A stretch of DNA of 48,570 nt from an uncultured Mycobacterium sp. (GTDB lineage: Bacteria > Actinomycetota > Actinomycetes > Mycobacteriales > Mycobacteriaceae): the NCBI GenBank assembly GCA_900078375.1, contig FLQS01000034.1, forward strand, positions 149,410 through 197,979. The letters run 5' to 3'. This document shows, one piece after another, positions 7,962 through 16,002 of this stretch; the first letter of the stretch is position 1, and each line of letters begins with the position of its first letter. The notes below the pieces were generated by a model. The model ran no database searches, was not told the origin of the DNA, and worked only from the letters and a program-made list of their open reading frames with translations. The position numbers and the translations under genes were made by a program.

Positions 7962-9145
7962 TGGTCACTGCGGTCAAGCGCGCCTACGAACGCATCCCGT
8001 ATCTGATTGCCTACCAGAACAATTCGGCCGTCCGCGACGTCTACGGCGGGGTGGCGGAGCTGGTCGTGCTGGAAAGCTACCTACTCAAACCGACGACCCC
8101 GTCGGATACCGTGCTGGTGTTCATGCACCCGATCGGCGGTGGCGCCTACCTGCCGATGATCAATGCCCTGGCGCGAGCCGGCCATCACGTCATCTACTGC
8201 AACAGCCGCTTCCGCGGCACCGACTCCGCGCTGCTGATGGAGAAGGTGGTCGAGGATCTCGGCGAGTGCATCAAGGACGCCAAGAACCGGCTGGGCTACG
8301 ACAAGGTGGTCCTGGCCGGCTGGAGCGGCGGCGGCTCGCTGTCGGTGTTCTACCAGCAGCAGGCGCAGAACCCGACGATCACCGCCAGCCCGTCGGGTGA
8401 CGGCCCAGATCTCACCACGCTCGGCCTGCTGCCCGCCGACGGCATCATGCTGCTGGCCGCCCACATCAGCAGGCACGGCACCATGACCGAGTGGATGGAC
8501 GCTTCGATCCTGGACGAGAGCGATCCGACCAAGCGGGATCCCGAACTCGACCTGTACAACCCGGACAACCCCAACCAGCCGCCCTACACCCCGGAGTTCC
8601 TGGAGCGCTATCACGAGGCGCAGGTCGCCCGGAACCGGCGGATCACCAAGTGGGTCAAGGAAAAATTGTCCGAACTGAAAGCGGCCGGGCGGCCCGATGA
8701 CGAGTTCTCGTTCGTCGTGCACGGCACGATGGCCGACCCGCGCTGGCTGGACCCCACCGTCGACCCCAACGAGCGCACACCTGGCACCTGCTACCTCGGT
8801 GATCCTCAGGTGGTCAACATGAGTCCGGTCGGACTGGCACGTTTCTGCACGCTGCGCAGCTGGCTGTCACAGTGGAGCTATGACGATGCGAACGGTGACG
8901 CCGTGAAGGCCGGTCCCGACATCGCGGTGCCCGCGCTGGTGATCGGCAACCTGGCCGATGATGCGTGCACACCCAGCCACACCCGGCGGCTGTTCGAGTC
9001 GATCGGGCATCCTGACAAGGAGATGCACGAGATCCCCGGCGCCAACCACTACTACTCCGGGCCCGACCAGAAGGAGACGTTGCGTCAGGCAGTCGGAATC
9101 GTCACCGACTGGCTGGTGCGGCACGACTTCGCAAAGGCGGATTGA
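7961..9145 (+). CDS. Alpha/beta hydrolase in dioxygenase operon
   Basis: A 394-residue alpha/beta-hydrolase-fold enzyme with nucleophile elbow AGWSGGGS (Ser 122), oxyanion region VFMHPIGGGAY, and a C-terminal acid/His pair in LADDACTPSH and IPGANHYYSG. The length and a large insertion after the elbow (about 150-270, rich in Asp, Pro and Asn) set it apart from small esterases. ATG overlaps the upstream stop by 1 nt, so translation is coupled. Within this operon it could hydrolyse a ring-cleavage product, a lactone or a thioester. Which of these applies cannot be read from sequence. Confidence 0.8.
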   Translation: MVTAVKRAYERIPYLIAYQNNSAVRDVYGGVAELVVLESYLLKPTTPSDTVLVFMHPIGGGAYLPMINALARAGHHVIYCNSRFRGTDSALLMEKVVEDLGECIKDAKNRLGYDKVVLAGWSGGGSLSVFYQQQAQNPTITASPSGDGPDLTTLGLLPADGIMLLAAHISRHGTMTEWMDASILDESDPTKRDPELDLYNPDNPNQPPYTPEFLERYHEAQVARNRRITKWVKEKLSELKAAGRPDDEFSFVVHGTMADPRWLDPTVDPNERTPGTCYLGDPQVVNMSPVGLARFCTLRSWLSQWSYDDANGDAVKAGPDIAVPALVIGNLADDACTPSHTRRLFESIGHPDKEMHEIPGANHYYSGPDQKETLRQAVGIVTDWLVRHDFAKAD

Positions 9146-10350
9146 TGTCCCCTACAGGCCCGCTGGACGGCATTCGGGTGATCGAGGTCGGCACGCTGAT
9201 CTCGGGACCGTTCGCGGGCCGGCTGCTCGGCGATATGGGCGCCGAGGTGATCAAGATCGAGCCGCCGGGCGCGCCGGACCCGTTGCGCACCTGGGGGCAG
9301 GCCGAGCTGGACGGCCACCACTTCTTCTGGACCGTGCACGCGCGCAACAAGAAGGCCGTCACCCTCAACCTGCGCGAAGCCCGCGGCCGCGACCTGTTCC
9401 TCGACCTGGTCGAGCACTCCGACGTCATCGTCGAGAACTTCCGGCCCGGCACGCTGGAGAAGTGGGGTCTGGGTTACGACGTTCTGCGCGAACGCAATCG
9501 GGGCATCATCCTCGTCCGGGTGTCCGGCTACGGGCAGACCGGGCCGGAGGCCAAGAAGGCCGGGTACGCCTCGGTCGCCGAAGCCGCCAGCGGGCTGCGC
9601 CATATGAACGGCTTCCCCGGCGGTCCCCCGCCGCGGCTGGCCCTGTCGCTCGGTGACAGCCTGGCCGGCATGTTCGCGGCACAGGGTGCCCTGGCTGCGC
9701 TCTACCGGCGCACCGTCACCGGTGAGGGTCAGATCGTCGATGCGGCGCTGACCGAATCCTGCCTGGCAGTACAGGAGTCGACGATCCCCGACTACGACAT
9801 CGGTGGCGTGGTCCGCGGACCGTCGGGCACCCGGCTGGAAGGTATCGCCCCGTCCAATATCTACCGCAGCGCCGACGGCAGCTGGGTCGTCATCGCCGCC
9901 AACCAGGACACCGTGTTCCGCCGGTTGTGCGCGGCCATGGGACAACCCGAGCTCGCCGACGACGACCGGTTCGTCAATCACGTTGCCCGCGGCCGTAATC
10001 AGGACGAGATCGACAAGATCATCGGTGACTGGGCGGCCGCACGCGAACCCACGGACATCATCAGCACACTGAGTGAGGCCGGTGTCATCAGCGGTCCGAT
10101 CAACACCGTGGCCGAGGTCGTCACCGACCCGCAGCTGGTGTCGCGCGGCATGATCGCCGATCACTGGGACGAGCGGATCGGCCGTAACGTCAAGGGCCCG
10201 GGCGTGGTCCCGGTGCTGTCCGAGTCGCCGGGAACCATCCGGTCGGCGGGATCGTCGCGACCCGGTCAGCACAACACCGAGATCTATGCCGATCTGCTGG
10301 GCCTGGCAGCAGATGAAATCGCCGACCTCGAGTCCAAGGGGGTGCTGTGA
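9145..10350 (+). CDS. CaiB/BaiF family (class III) CoA transferase
   Basis: A 401-residue family III CoA transferase. The N-terminus PLDGIRVIEVGTLISGPFAG is a hallmark, followed by GAEVIKIEPPG, HARNKKAVTLNL and SDVIVENFRPGTLEKWGLG. The catalytic Asp is expected in LALSLGDSLAGM (Asp 171), which during catalysis carries the acyl anhydride. The ATG overlaps the hydrolase stop by 1 nt. It probably activates the acid made by the preceding enzymes by moving CoA from a donor thioester, making a substrate for the lyase encoded next. The acceptor is unknown. Confidence 0.9.
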   Translation: MSPTGPLDGIRVIEVGTLISGPFAGRLLGDMGAEVIKIEPPGAPDPLRTWGQAELDGHHFFWTVHARNKKAVTLNLREARGRDLFLDLVEHSDVIVENFRPGTLEKWGLGYDVLRERNRGIILVRVSGYGQTGPEAKKAGYASVAEAASGLRHMNGFPGGPPPRLALSLGDSLAGMFAAQGALAALYRRTVTGEGQIVDAALTESCLAVQESTIPDYDIGGVVRGPSGTRLEGIAPSNIYRSADGSWVVIAANQDTVFRRLCAAMGQPELADDDRFVNHVARGRNQDEIDKIIGDWAAAREPTDIISTLSEAGVISGPINTVAEVVTDPQLVSRGMIADHWDERIGRNVKGPGVVPVLSESPGTIRSAGSSRPGQHNTEIYADLLGLAADEIADLESKGVL

Positions 10351-11252
10351 GCGAGCTACCCGCACACGTCACGATCCGCGAAGTCGCCCTGCGCGACGGC
10401 CTGCAGATCGAAGAGCCAATTCCGTTGTCGGCCAAGCTCGAACTGCTGGCCGCCATCGCCGTCACCGGGGTCCGCGAAGTGGAGGCGACGGCGTTCGTCT
10501 CCCCCTCGAAAGTTCCCGCGCTGGCCGATGCGCCGGAGTTCGCGGCCCGGTTGGCCGACTACCCCGACATCGAATTCTCCGCGCTGGTGGCCAGCCCCAA
10601 CGGGGCCAAGCGGGCCATCGCGGCCGGTCTGCATTCGCTCGAATACGTGGTGTCCGCCGCCGACGCGCACAGCCAGGCCAACGTCGGTCGCAATAGCGCC
10701 GAAGCCACCGCCCAGATCGCCGAGATCGCGGCGATCGCCCACGACTCCGGCGTCAGCGTCGAGGTGATCATCGCCACCGCCTGGGATTGCCCGTTCGACG
10801 GCCCCACTCCCGCCCAGCGGGTGCTCGACATCGTCGACGCCGCATGCGAATCCGGTGCCGACCGGCTGGCGATCGCCGACACCATCGGCACCACCACTCC
10901 GGGGCGGGTCACCTCGCTGATGAACCAGGTGAAACCCCGCATCGGTGACCTGCCGCTGGGCGCTCACTTCCATAACACCCGAGGCTCCGGGCTGGCCAGC
11001 GCGTACGCCGCGGTGGCAGCCGGAGTGACGCGGCTCGACTCGTCGGTCGGCGGCCTGGGCGGTTGCCCGTTCGCTCCCGGCGCCAGTGGCAACATCGCCA
11101 CGGAGGACCTCGTGTACCTGTTGCGCGACAGCGGGATTGGTGTCGACATCGATCTGGACGCCGCGATCCGCGCCGCAGCCGTTGCGCGATCGGTGATCGG
11201 TCACGAACTGCCAAGCGCGCTGCTGCGGGCCGGCGACCGGATCCTGAACTGA
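10347..11252 (+). CDS. HMG-CoA lyase-like enzyme (DRE-TIM metallolyase)
   Basis: A 301-residue protein of the hydroxymethylglutaryl-CoA lyase family. Conserved elements are REVALRDGLQ (Arg 17, Asp 18), VEATAFVSPSKVPALAD, IADTIGTTTPG, the metal-binding HFHNTRG (His 207 and 209) and the loop GGLGGCPFAPGASGN (Cys 240). These support divalent-metal-dependent retro-Claisen cleavage of a 3-hydroxy(-3-methyl)acyl-CoA to acetyl-CoA or a related thioester plus a keto acid. The GTG start overlaps the CoA transferase stop by 4 nt (GTGA). Context suggests it cleaves the CoA ester made by the transferase rather than acting only in leucine breakdown. Confidence 0.88.
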   Translation: MSELPAHVTIREVALRDGLQIEEPIPLSAKLELLAAIAVTGVREVEATAFVSPSKVPALADAPEFAARLADYPDIEFSALVASPNGAKRAIAAGLHSLEYVVSAADAHSQANVGRNSAEATAQIAEIAAIAHDSGVSVEVIIATAWDCPFDGPTPAQRVLDIVDAACESGADRLAIADTIGTTTPGRVTSLMNQVKPRIGDLPLGAHFHNTRGSGLASAYAAVAAGVTRLDSSVGGLGGCPFAPGASGNIATEDLVYLLRDSGIGVDIDLDAAIRAAAVARSVIGHELPSALLRAGDRILN

Positions 11253-11265
11253 GCCGAGGAGTTTC

Positions 11266-11631
11266 ATGGACTCGACCCGCGTAGATCGGTGGTTATGGGC
11301 GGTCCGGCTGACGAAGACCCGACCGGACGCGGCAGCAGCATGCCGGGGTGGGCACGTACGAATCAACGATCGATTGGCCAAGCCCGCAGCGACGGTGTCA
11401 CCCGGTGACGAAGTGCGCGCCCGGGTTGGCGACACAACGCGGATCGTTGAGGTCGTCCGGGTCATCCAGAAGCGGGTTGCCGCAGCCGACGCCGTGACGT
11501 GTTACCTGGACCGGACACCCGCGCCGCCGCCGACGTCGGCAGTACCGGTAGCGGCCCGCGATCGCGGCGCGGGCCGTCCGACCAAACGCGAGCGCCGGGC
11601 GCTGGACAAGTGGCGCGCGAGCCAGTGGTGA
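11266..11631 (+). CDS. S4-domain RNA-binding protein (Hsp15-like)
   Basis: A 121-residue basic protein with an N-terminal S4 domain: RVDRWLWAVRLTKTRPDAAA, then GGHVRINDRLAKPAATVSPG. The tail is rich in Pro and Arg (RGAGRPTKRERRALDKW). This matches the Hsp15/RNA-binding S4 family; Escherichia coli Hsp15 rescues stalled 50S-peptidyl-tRNA. The ATG lies 13 nt after the lyase stop, with GAGGAG upstream, so it may be read through from the catabolic operon, although a functional link is not obvious. It converges on the methyltransferase gene. Confidence 0.85.
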   Translation: MDSTRVDRWLWAVRLTKTRPDAAAACRGGHVRINDRLAKPAATVSPGDEVRARVGDTTRIVEVVRVIQKRVAAADAVTCYLDRTPAPPPTSAVPVAARDRGAGRPTKRERRALDKWRASQW

Positions 11632-11641
11632 GCCGCCGGCC

Positions 11642-12523
11642 CTACTTCGCCAAAGTGAACTGACAGACGTCGGTATAGCCGTTGCGGAACAGGTCAGCGC
11701 ACCCGGTCAGGTACCGGATATAGCGGTCATAGACTTCTTCAGACTGAAGCGCAATCGCCTCATCCCTGCGCGACTCAAGCGCCGCCGCCCAGAAATCAAG
11801 GGTCTTGGCGTAGTGCGGCTGCAGCGATTGGACGAGATCGGTTGTAAAGCCGGCCTTTCCGGAGAGTTCCTCAACCAGGTCGGCTGTCGGCAGGTGCCCG
11901 CCGGGAAAGATCTCCACCGAGAGGAACTTGAAGAACCTCAACAGGCTCATCGTGATGGGCAGTCCGCGCGCCTCCATGTCGGCCCGCCGGATCTGCATGA
12001 TGCTGTGCAGCATCATCACGCCGTCGGCGGGCAATGCGTCGTAGGCGAAGTCGAAGAACGCGTCGTAGCGATCCGCTCCGAAGTGTTCGAAGGCTCCGAT
12101 CGACACGATGCGGTCCACCGGTTCGGTGAACTGCTCCCAGCCCTGTAGCAGCACCCGGCGGCCGCGCCTCGTATCCATCTCCGCGAAGCTTCGTTGCACA
12201 TGTGCCTGCTGATTGCGGCTCAGCGTCAGCCCAACGACGTTGACGTCGTACTTCTCGATCGCCCGACGCATCGTGGCGCCCCACCCGCAGCCGACATCGA
12301 GCAATGTCATTCCGGGCTGTAGGCCCAGTTTGCCCAGCGACAAGTCGATCTTCGCGAGCTGCGCTTCCTGCAGCGTCATATCGTCGCGCTCGAAATAGGC
12401 GCAGCTGTAGGTCTGCGTCGGGTCGAGAAACAGTTGGAAGAAGTCGTCCGACAGGTCGTAGTGCGACTGGACGTCCTCGAAGTGTGGCTTCAAGGGGGCT
12501 GTGTAGCTGATGGCTTGTGACAA
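11642..12523 (-). CDS. Mycolic-acid/cyclopropane synthase family SAM methyltransferase (UmaA-like)
   Basis: A 293-residue member of the mycobacterial CmaA/MmaA/PcaA/UmaA family, which modifies unsaturated meromycolyl or fatty chains using S-adenosylmethionine. The N-terminus HFEDVQSHYDLSDDFFQLFL, the SAM motif LLDVGCGWG (about 74-82), the active-site segment SIGAFEHFG (Glu 146) and LTGCADLFRNG are all present. MLHSIM and the C-terminus QFTLAK look closest to UmaA from memory. The start is TTG at 12523, with AAAGG upstream; an in-frame stop a little upstream excludes earlier starts. It is divergent from the TetR operon and shares its 234-bp control region. Confidence 0.87.
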   Translation of the reverse strand: MSQAISYTAPLKPHFEDVQSHYDLSDDFFQLFLDPTQTYSCAYFERDDMTLQEAQLAKIDLSLGKLGLQPGMTLLDVGCGWGATMRRAIEKYDVNVVGLTLSRNQQAHVQRSFAEMDTRRGRRVLLQGWEQFTEPVDRIVSIGAFEHFGADRYDAFFDFAYDALPADGVMMLHSIMQIRRADMEARGLPITMSLLRFFKFLSVEIFPGGHLPTADLVEELSGKAGFTTDLVQSLQPHYAKTLDFWAAALESRRDEAIALQSEEVYDRYIRYLTGCADLFRNGYTDVCQFTLAK

Positions 12524-12690
12524 GGGAACGGCCTTTGACGTTGGGGCTTCTTATGCGCGCAGCTCCATTTGCTCAAGAGCCTCCCCGACCCATGGAAAGT
12601 TTACGGTCTCAAGTTGAGAATCGTTGCCAGGAATGCCGCGCCACGCACGTTGAGGCAGGTCAGGACGAAATCCCGACGGCAATGACACTC

Positions 12691-12733
12691 TTGCCAACCA
12701 CGCGAACAAAAAGTAACGTCAGGTTTAGTTTTC
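12691..12733 (+). promoter_or_regulatory. Promoter overlapped by shared operator, copy 2 (tetR operon)
   Basis: TTGCCA (12691-12696), a 17-bp spacer and TAACGT (12714-12719) mirror the arrangement at 6765-6793. The overlapping 29-nt motif at 12705-12733 differs from copy 1 at only four positions. The -35 flank also matches (ACTCTTGYCA at 12687-12696 and 6761-6770). In this copy the inverted repeat is imperfect by one base (AAAAGTAA against TTAGTTTT). The motif ends 24 nt before the TetR ATG at 12758, so autoregulation is the simplest reading. Confidence 0.7.
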
Positions 12734-12757
12734 TCACCGGCGAGCACGGGGGCAACC

Positions 12758-13417
12758 ATGGAACCGTCCAGCCGTCCGGACAAAGCGGACGGAGCCGGTG
12801 ACGGCTCGCGCGCACTGAGTTCCAAGGGTCGTCAGACCCGTCAGGCCATCGAAGACGCGGCCCGCAAGCTGTTCGCCGAACGGGGCTTTCATGGCACCAC
12901 GCTGGTCGACATCACCTCGGCAGCCGGCAGGTCACCGGCGGTGTTCTACCGCTATTACAACGACAAAGAAGACTTGCTGGCCGCGCTGGCCGATTCGTTC
13001 CTGCATGACGTCGTGCTGCCGTCGGGCCTACGGCTGCATCTGGCCGCATCCCCGGACGACACCAGATTCTTCGTCACCGTCGTCACGGCCTACTGGGACA
13101 TGTTCAAGCAGAGCATCGGGGTCATGGTCGCGGTGGATCAGCTCGCCGCCACCGAGCCACGCTTCGCCGCCCTGCAGAATCAGTTCCGCCAGTTCGGTAT
13201 CGACATCGTCTCCGCGTCGGTGCTGCGCGCCCAGGAACATGGCTACGCGGCCGGCCTGCAACCCGAACACACCGCATTGGCGATCGCGCTGCTGTTCGAG
13301 CAATTCACCACCGTGTGCCTGCGCCCCGACAGCACCGGCCTTGGCCTGCGGCTGTCGGACAGCGACGCCATCACGACCCTGTCCACCATCTGGAAGAAAA
13401 CGCTCTACGGCTTCTAA
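12758..13417 (+). CDS. TetR/AcrR family regulator, likely master of the shared regulon
   Basis: A 219-residue TetR regulator. After a polar leader, the DNA-binding domain reads RQAIEDAARKLFAERGFHGT, then TLVDITSAAGRSPAVFYRYY (about residues 28-68). The C-terminal domain has a Trp/Phe-rich helix (VVTAYWDMFKQSIG) typical of acyl-CoA or lipid-ligand regulators. It is the first gene of an operon with an acyl-CoA dehydrogenase, a kinase and DUF6285. The same promoter-operator motif stands before it and before the dioxygenase operon 6 kb away, so this protein is the best candidate to bind both. The inducer is unknown; an acyl-CoA intermediate is a reasonable guess. Confidence 0.85.
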   Translation: MEPSSRPDKADGAGDGSRALSSKGRQTRQAIEDAARKLFAERGFHGTTLVDITSAAGRSPAVFYRYYNDKEDLLAALADSFLHDVVLPSGLRLHLAASPDDTRFFVTVVTAYWDMFKQSIGVMVAVDQLAATEPRFAALQNQFRQFGIDIVSASVLRAQEHGYAAGLQPEHTALAIALLFEQFTTVCLRPDSTGLGLRLSDSDAITTLSTIWKKTLYGF

Positions 13418-13434
13418 CAAGCAAGGAGATCAAC

Positions 13435-14679
13435 GTGGATTTCACTCTGCCCGAACACCTTCCGCCACTGCTGGCGGAGATGGACGCGTTCATCGAGGCC
13501 GAGATCAAACCGCTCGAGCGCGAGCACATGCAGTACTTCGACCAGCGCCGCGAGTTCGCCCGCACGGACGTCGAGAATGGCGGTATCCCCCGCCGGGAAT
13601 GGGAGGACCTGCTCGACGAGATGCGCCGCCGTGCCGACAAGGCGGGCTGGCTGCGCTACGGGCTGCCGTCGAAGTTCGGCGGCCGCGACGGCACCAATGT
13701 GGACATGGCGGTCATCCGGGAACACCTGGCCCACAAGGGCCTTGGACTGCACAACGACCTTCAGGACGAGTCGTCGATCGTCGGGAACTTCCCGCAGGTC
13801 ATCATGATGGACCGGTTCGGCACCGACCAACAGAAGAGCGAATGGATCGAAGCGATGCTGACCGGCAAGCGGTCGATGGCATTCGGTCTCACCGAACCCG
13901 ACCACGGCTCGGACGCCACCTGGCTGGAGACCCACGCCGAGCGCGACGGTGACGACTGGGTGATCAACGGAGCCAAACGCTGGAACACCGGCGTCCACCG
14001 GGCCACCCACGATCTGGTATTCGCCCGCACCTCCGGTGAACCCGGCCAGGCCCGCGGCATCACCGCCTTCCTGGTCCCCTGCGACGCCGAGGGATTCACG
14101 GTGCCGTTCTACTGGTGGACCTTCAACATGCCCACTGACCACGGCGAGGTGGAACTGCGCGACGTGCGGGTGCCCGCGGACGCGGTGCTCGGTGAACTCG
14201 ATCACGGGCTGGAGGTGGCCCAGACGTTCCTGCACGAGAACAGGATTCGGCAGGCGGCCAGCAGTCTGGGCGCCGCCCAACACTGTATCGACCGCGCGGT
14301 GGAATACGCCGGCAAGCGGGTGACATTCGGCAAGCCACTGTCGGTCAATCAGGCGGTGCAATGGCCGCTGGTCGAGCTGCAGACCGAGGCGCAGATGGTT
14401 CGCCTACTGGTCCGCTACGCGGCGTGGGAGCTCGACCGCAACCATCACCTGGAAGTGTCCGACAAGGTGTCGATGGCGAACTACCGCGCCAATCGGCTGG
14501 TGTGTGAGGCCGCCGACCGGGCGATGCAGGTGCACGGTGGCATCGGCTACAGCCGCCACGAGCCCTTCGAGCACATCTATCGCCATCACCGCCGCTACCG
14601 GATCACCGAGGGCGCCGAGGAGATCCAGATGCGCCGGGTGGCCCAACGGATGTTCAAGTTCGGCAAGCCGGCCCGCTGA
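13435..14679 (+). CDS. Acyl-CoA dehydrogenase family flavoprotein (ACAD10/11- or LvaC-like)
   Basis: A 414-residue FAD-dependent acyl-CoA dehydrogenase. The segment AFGLTEPDHGSDATWLET binds flavin and substrate, and the C-terminus has QVHGGIGYSRHEPFEHIYRH and RITEGAEEIQMRRVAQRM, placing the usual catalytic-base position at Glu 392. GTG 13435 is chosen because AAGGAG stands just upstream and the family N-terminus (MDFTLPEHLPPLLAEMDAF) begins there. It is followed directly by an APH-type kinase and DUF6285, the combination seen in the levulinate pathway, where the dehydrogenase homologue processes phosphorylated 4-hydroxyacyl-CoA. That role here is inference. Confidence 0.88.
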   Translation: MDFTLPEHLPPLLAEMDAFIEAEIKPLEREHMQYFDQRREFARTDVENGGIPRREWEDLLDEMRRRADKAGWLRYGLPSKFGGRDGTNVDMAVIREHLAHKGLGLHNDLQDESSIVGNFPQVIMMDRFGTDQQKSEWIEAMLTGKRSMAFGLTEPDHGSDATWLETHAERDGDDWVINGAKRWNTGVHRATHDLVFARTSGEPGQARGITAFLVPCDAEGFTVPFYWWTFNMPTDHGEVELRDVRVPADAVLGELDHGLEVAQTFLHENRIRQAASSLGAAQHCIDRAVEYAGKRVTFGKPLSVNQAVQWPLVELQTEAQMVRLLVRYAAWELDRNHHLEVSDKVSMANYRANRLVCEAADRAMQVHGGIGYSRHEPFEHIYRHHRRYRITEGAEEIQMRRVAQRMFKFGKPAR

Positions 14680-14680
14680 C

Positions 14681-15652
14681 GTGGCCACCGAGAAACTATC
14701 CGCCGATTTGGCCGGGGTGCTGCGCCCCATCCTCGGTTCGGCCACCGAGATCGATAACCTGCGCGCACTGACCGGTGGCGCCAGCCGCACCACGTGGGCC
14801 TTCGACGCGGTGACCGGTTCACAGCGGCGTGCGCTGATCCTGCGCACCGGGCCGCCCGACGACGTGCACGCCGGTATGGAGCTGGAAGCCGCTGTCCAGA
14901 AGGCCGCCGCCGCGGCCGGCGCCCCGGTGCCCGACGTGCTGATAGCGTCGGATTCCGTTGAGACACTGGGTAACCCGTTTCTGATCTGCGGCGAGATCGC
15001 CGGCGAGACCATCGTCCGGCGCATTCAGCGGCAACTCGACGACGATGGCCGGGCCAAGCTGCTGCGCCAGTGCGCCCAGGCACTCGCCGCGATCCACCGT
15101 GGCGCGGCCGACGCCCCCGGCCTCGCCAAGCAGGACGACCTGGTGGAATGGCGACAACGTCTCGACGAAATGGCTGACACCACAGCGACATTCGAGTGGG
15201 CGTTTCGGTGGCTGACCGAGCATCGGCCGCCACCGTCACCCTTGCGGCTGGTGCATGGAGACTTCCGGATGGGCAACCTGATCATCGACGGCTCGGACCT
15301 GGCGGCGGTGTTGGACTGGGAACTGGTCCATATCGGCGAAATCTATGAAGACCTCGCATGGTTCTGCATCCGGGCCTGGCGTTTCGGCGCCCCGGCCAGC
15401 ATGACCGCCGGCGGGTTGGGCAGCATCGACGACTTCGTCGCGGCCTACGAGGACGCCGGCGGCGCCGCCGTCGACCGCGCGGCACTGCGCTGGTGGCTGG
15501 TGGTGGCCACCTTGCGCTGGGGGGTGATCTGCCGGTTCCAGGCCGAACGCCACCTGAGCGGCCAAACCCGCTCGGTCGAACTCGCCGCGATCGGGCGGCG
15601 GGTCTGCGAGACCGAATGGGATCTCCTCGACCTGCTGGAGGGGGTGTCATGA
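14681..15652 (+). CDS. APH-superfamily phosphotransferase (LvaA-like acyl-CoA kinase candidate)
   Basis: A 323-residue kinase of the aminoglycoside-phosphotransferase fold. The nucleotide loop region reads ALTGGASRTTWAFD. The catalytic loop is VHGDFRMGN (His 192, Asp 194, Asn 199), and the metal-binding Asp is in VLDWELVHIG (about 212). GTG start one base after the dehydrogenase stop. Family members fused to acyl-CoA dehydrogenases in animals (ACAD10/11), and LvaA in Pseudomonas, phosphorylate the 4-hydroxyl of 4-hydroxyacyl-CoAs. Its neighbours here make that a better guess than antibiotic resistance. It overlaps the DUF6285 gene by 4 nt. Confidence 0.87.
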   Translation: MATEKLSADLAGVLRPILGSATEIDNLRALTGGASRTTWAFDAVTGSQRRALILRTGPPDDVHAGMELEAAVQKAAAAAGAPVPDVLIASDSVETLGNPFLICGEIAGETIVRRIQRQLDDDGRAKLLRQCAQALAAIHRGAADAPGLAKQDDLVEWRQRLDEMADTTATFEWAFRWLTEHRPPPSPLRLVHGDFRMGNLIIDGSDLAAVLDWELVHIGEIYEDLAWFCIRAWRFGAPASMTAGGLGSIDDFVAAYEDAGGAAVDRAALRWWLVVATLRWGVICRFQAERHLSGQTRSVELAAIGRRVCETEWDLLDLLEGVS

Positions 15653-16002
15653 CCGGGCTGAACGGCCGGCCCACCGCCGCCGAGCTAGTCGCCGCCGTCG
15701 CCGAATTCCTCGAGGGCGACGTCCGGGCCAACACCACCGGGTCGGTCAATTTCCACGCCCTCGTCGCTGCCAACGTGTTGCGCACCGTCGAACGCGAACT
15801 GCTCGACCAGACCGCCGCCGAACCGCTGGCCGCACTGGAGCAGCTCGGCTACCCCGACGAAGACGCCCTGGCCGCCGCGATCCGCACCGGCGACCTCGAC
15901 GACCGCGCCGGCGACATCATGGGCAGCCTGCGCACCCTGGTCCGCCACCGCCTGGCCATCGCCCACCCCGGATACGACCGACCCGAAGAAGGGATGCGCT
16001 GA
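15649..16002 (+). CDS. DUF6285-type small protein (LvaB-like partner candidate)
   Basis: A 117-residue, mostly helical, acidic protein, RPTAAELVAAVAEFLEGDVR at the N-terminus and LRTLVRHRLAIAHPGYDRP at the C-terminus, with NFHALVAANVLRTVERE between. It matches what I recall of the DUF6285 family. It starts with an ATGA overlap with the kinase gene and its TGA overlaps the next ATG by 1 nt. In the Pseudomonas levulinate operon, a small protein of similar size (LvaB) is needed with the kinase LvaA. That this is the same partner is inferred from size and gene order, not from an alignment. Confidence 0.75.
   Translation: MTGLNGRPTAAELVAAVAEFLEGDVRANTTGSVNFHALVAANVLRTVERELLDQTAAEPLAALEQLGYPDEDALAAAIRTGDLDDRAGDIMGSLRTLVRHRLAIAHPGYDRPEEGMR

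Noticed and set aside
9085..10365. Minus-strand open frame of 426 codons opposite the CoA transferase gene
   Set aside because: No recognisable domain; the opposite strand encodes an intact class III CoA transferase with coupled neighbours.
14681..15652. Aminoglycoside resistance gene
   Set aside because: The APH fold is shared with lipid and acyl-CoA kinases, and the neighbours are acyl-CoA dehydrogenase and DUF6285, not resistance genes.
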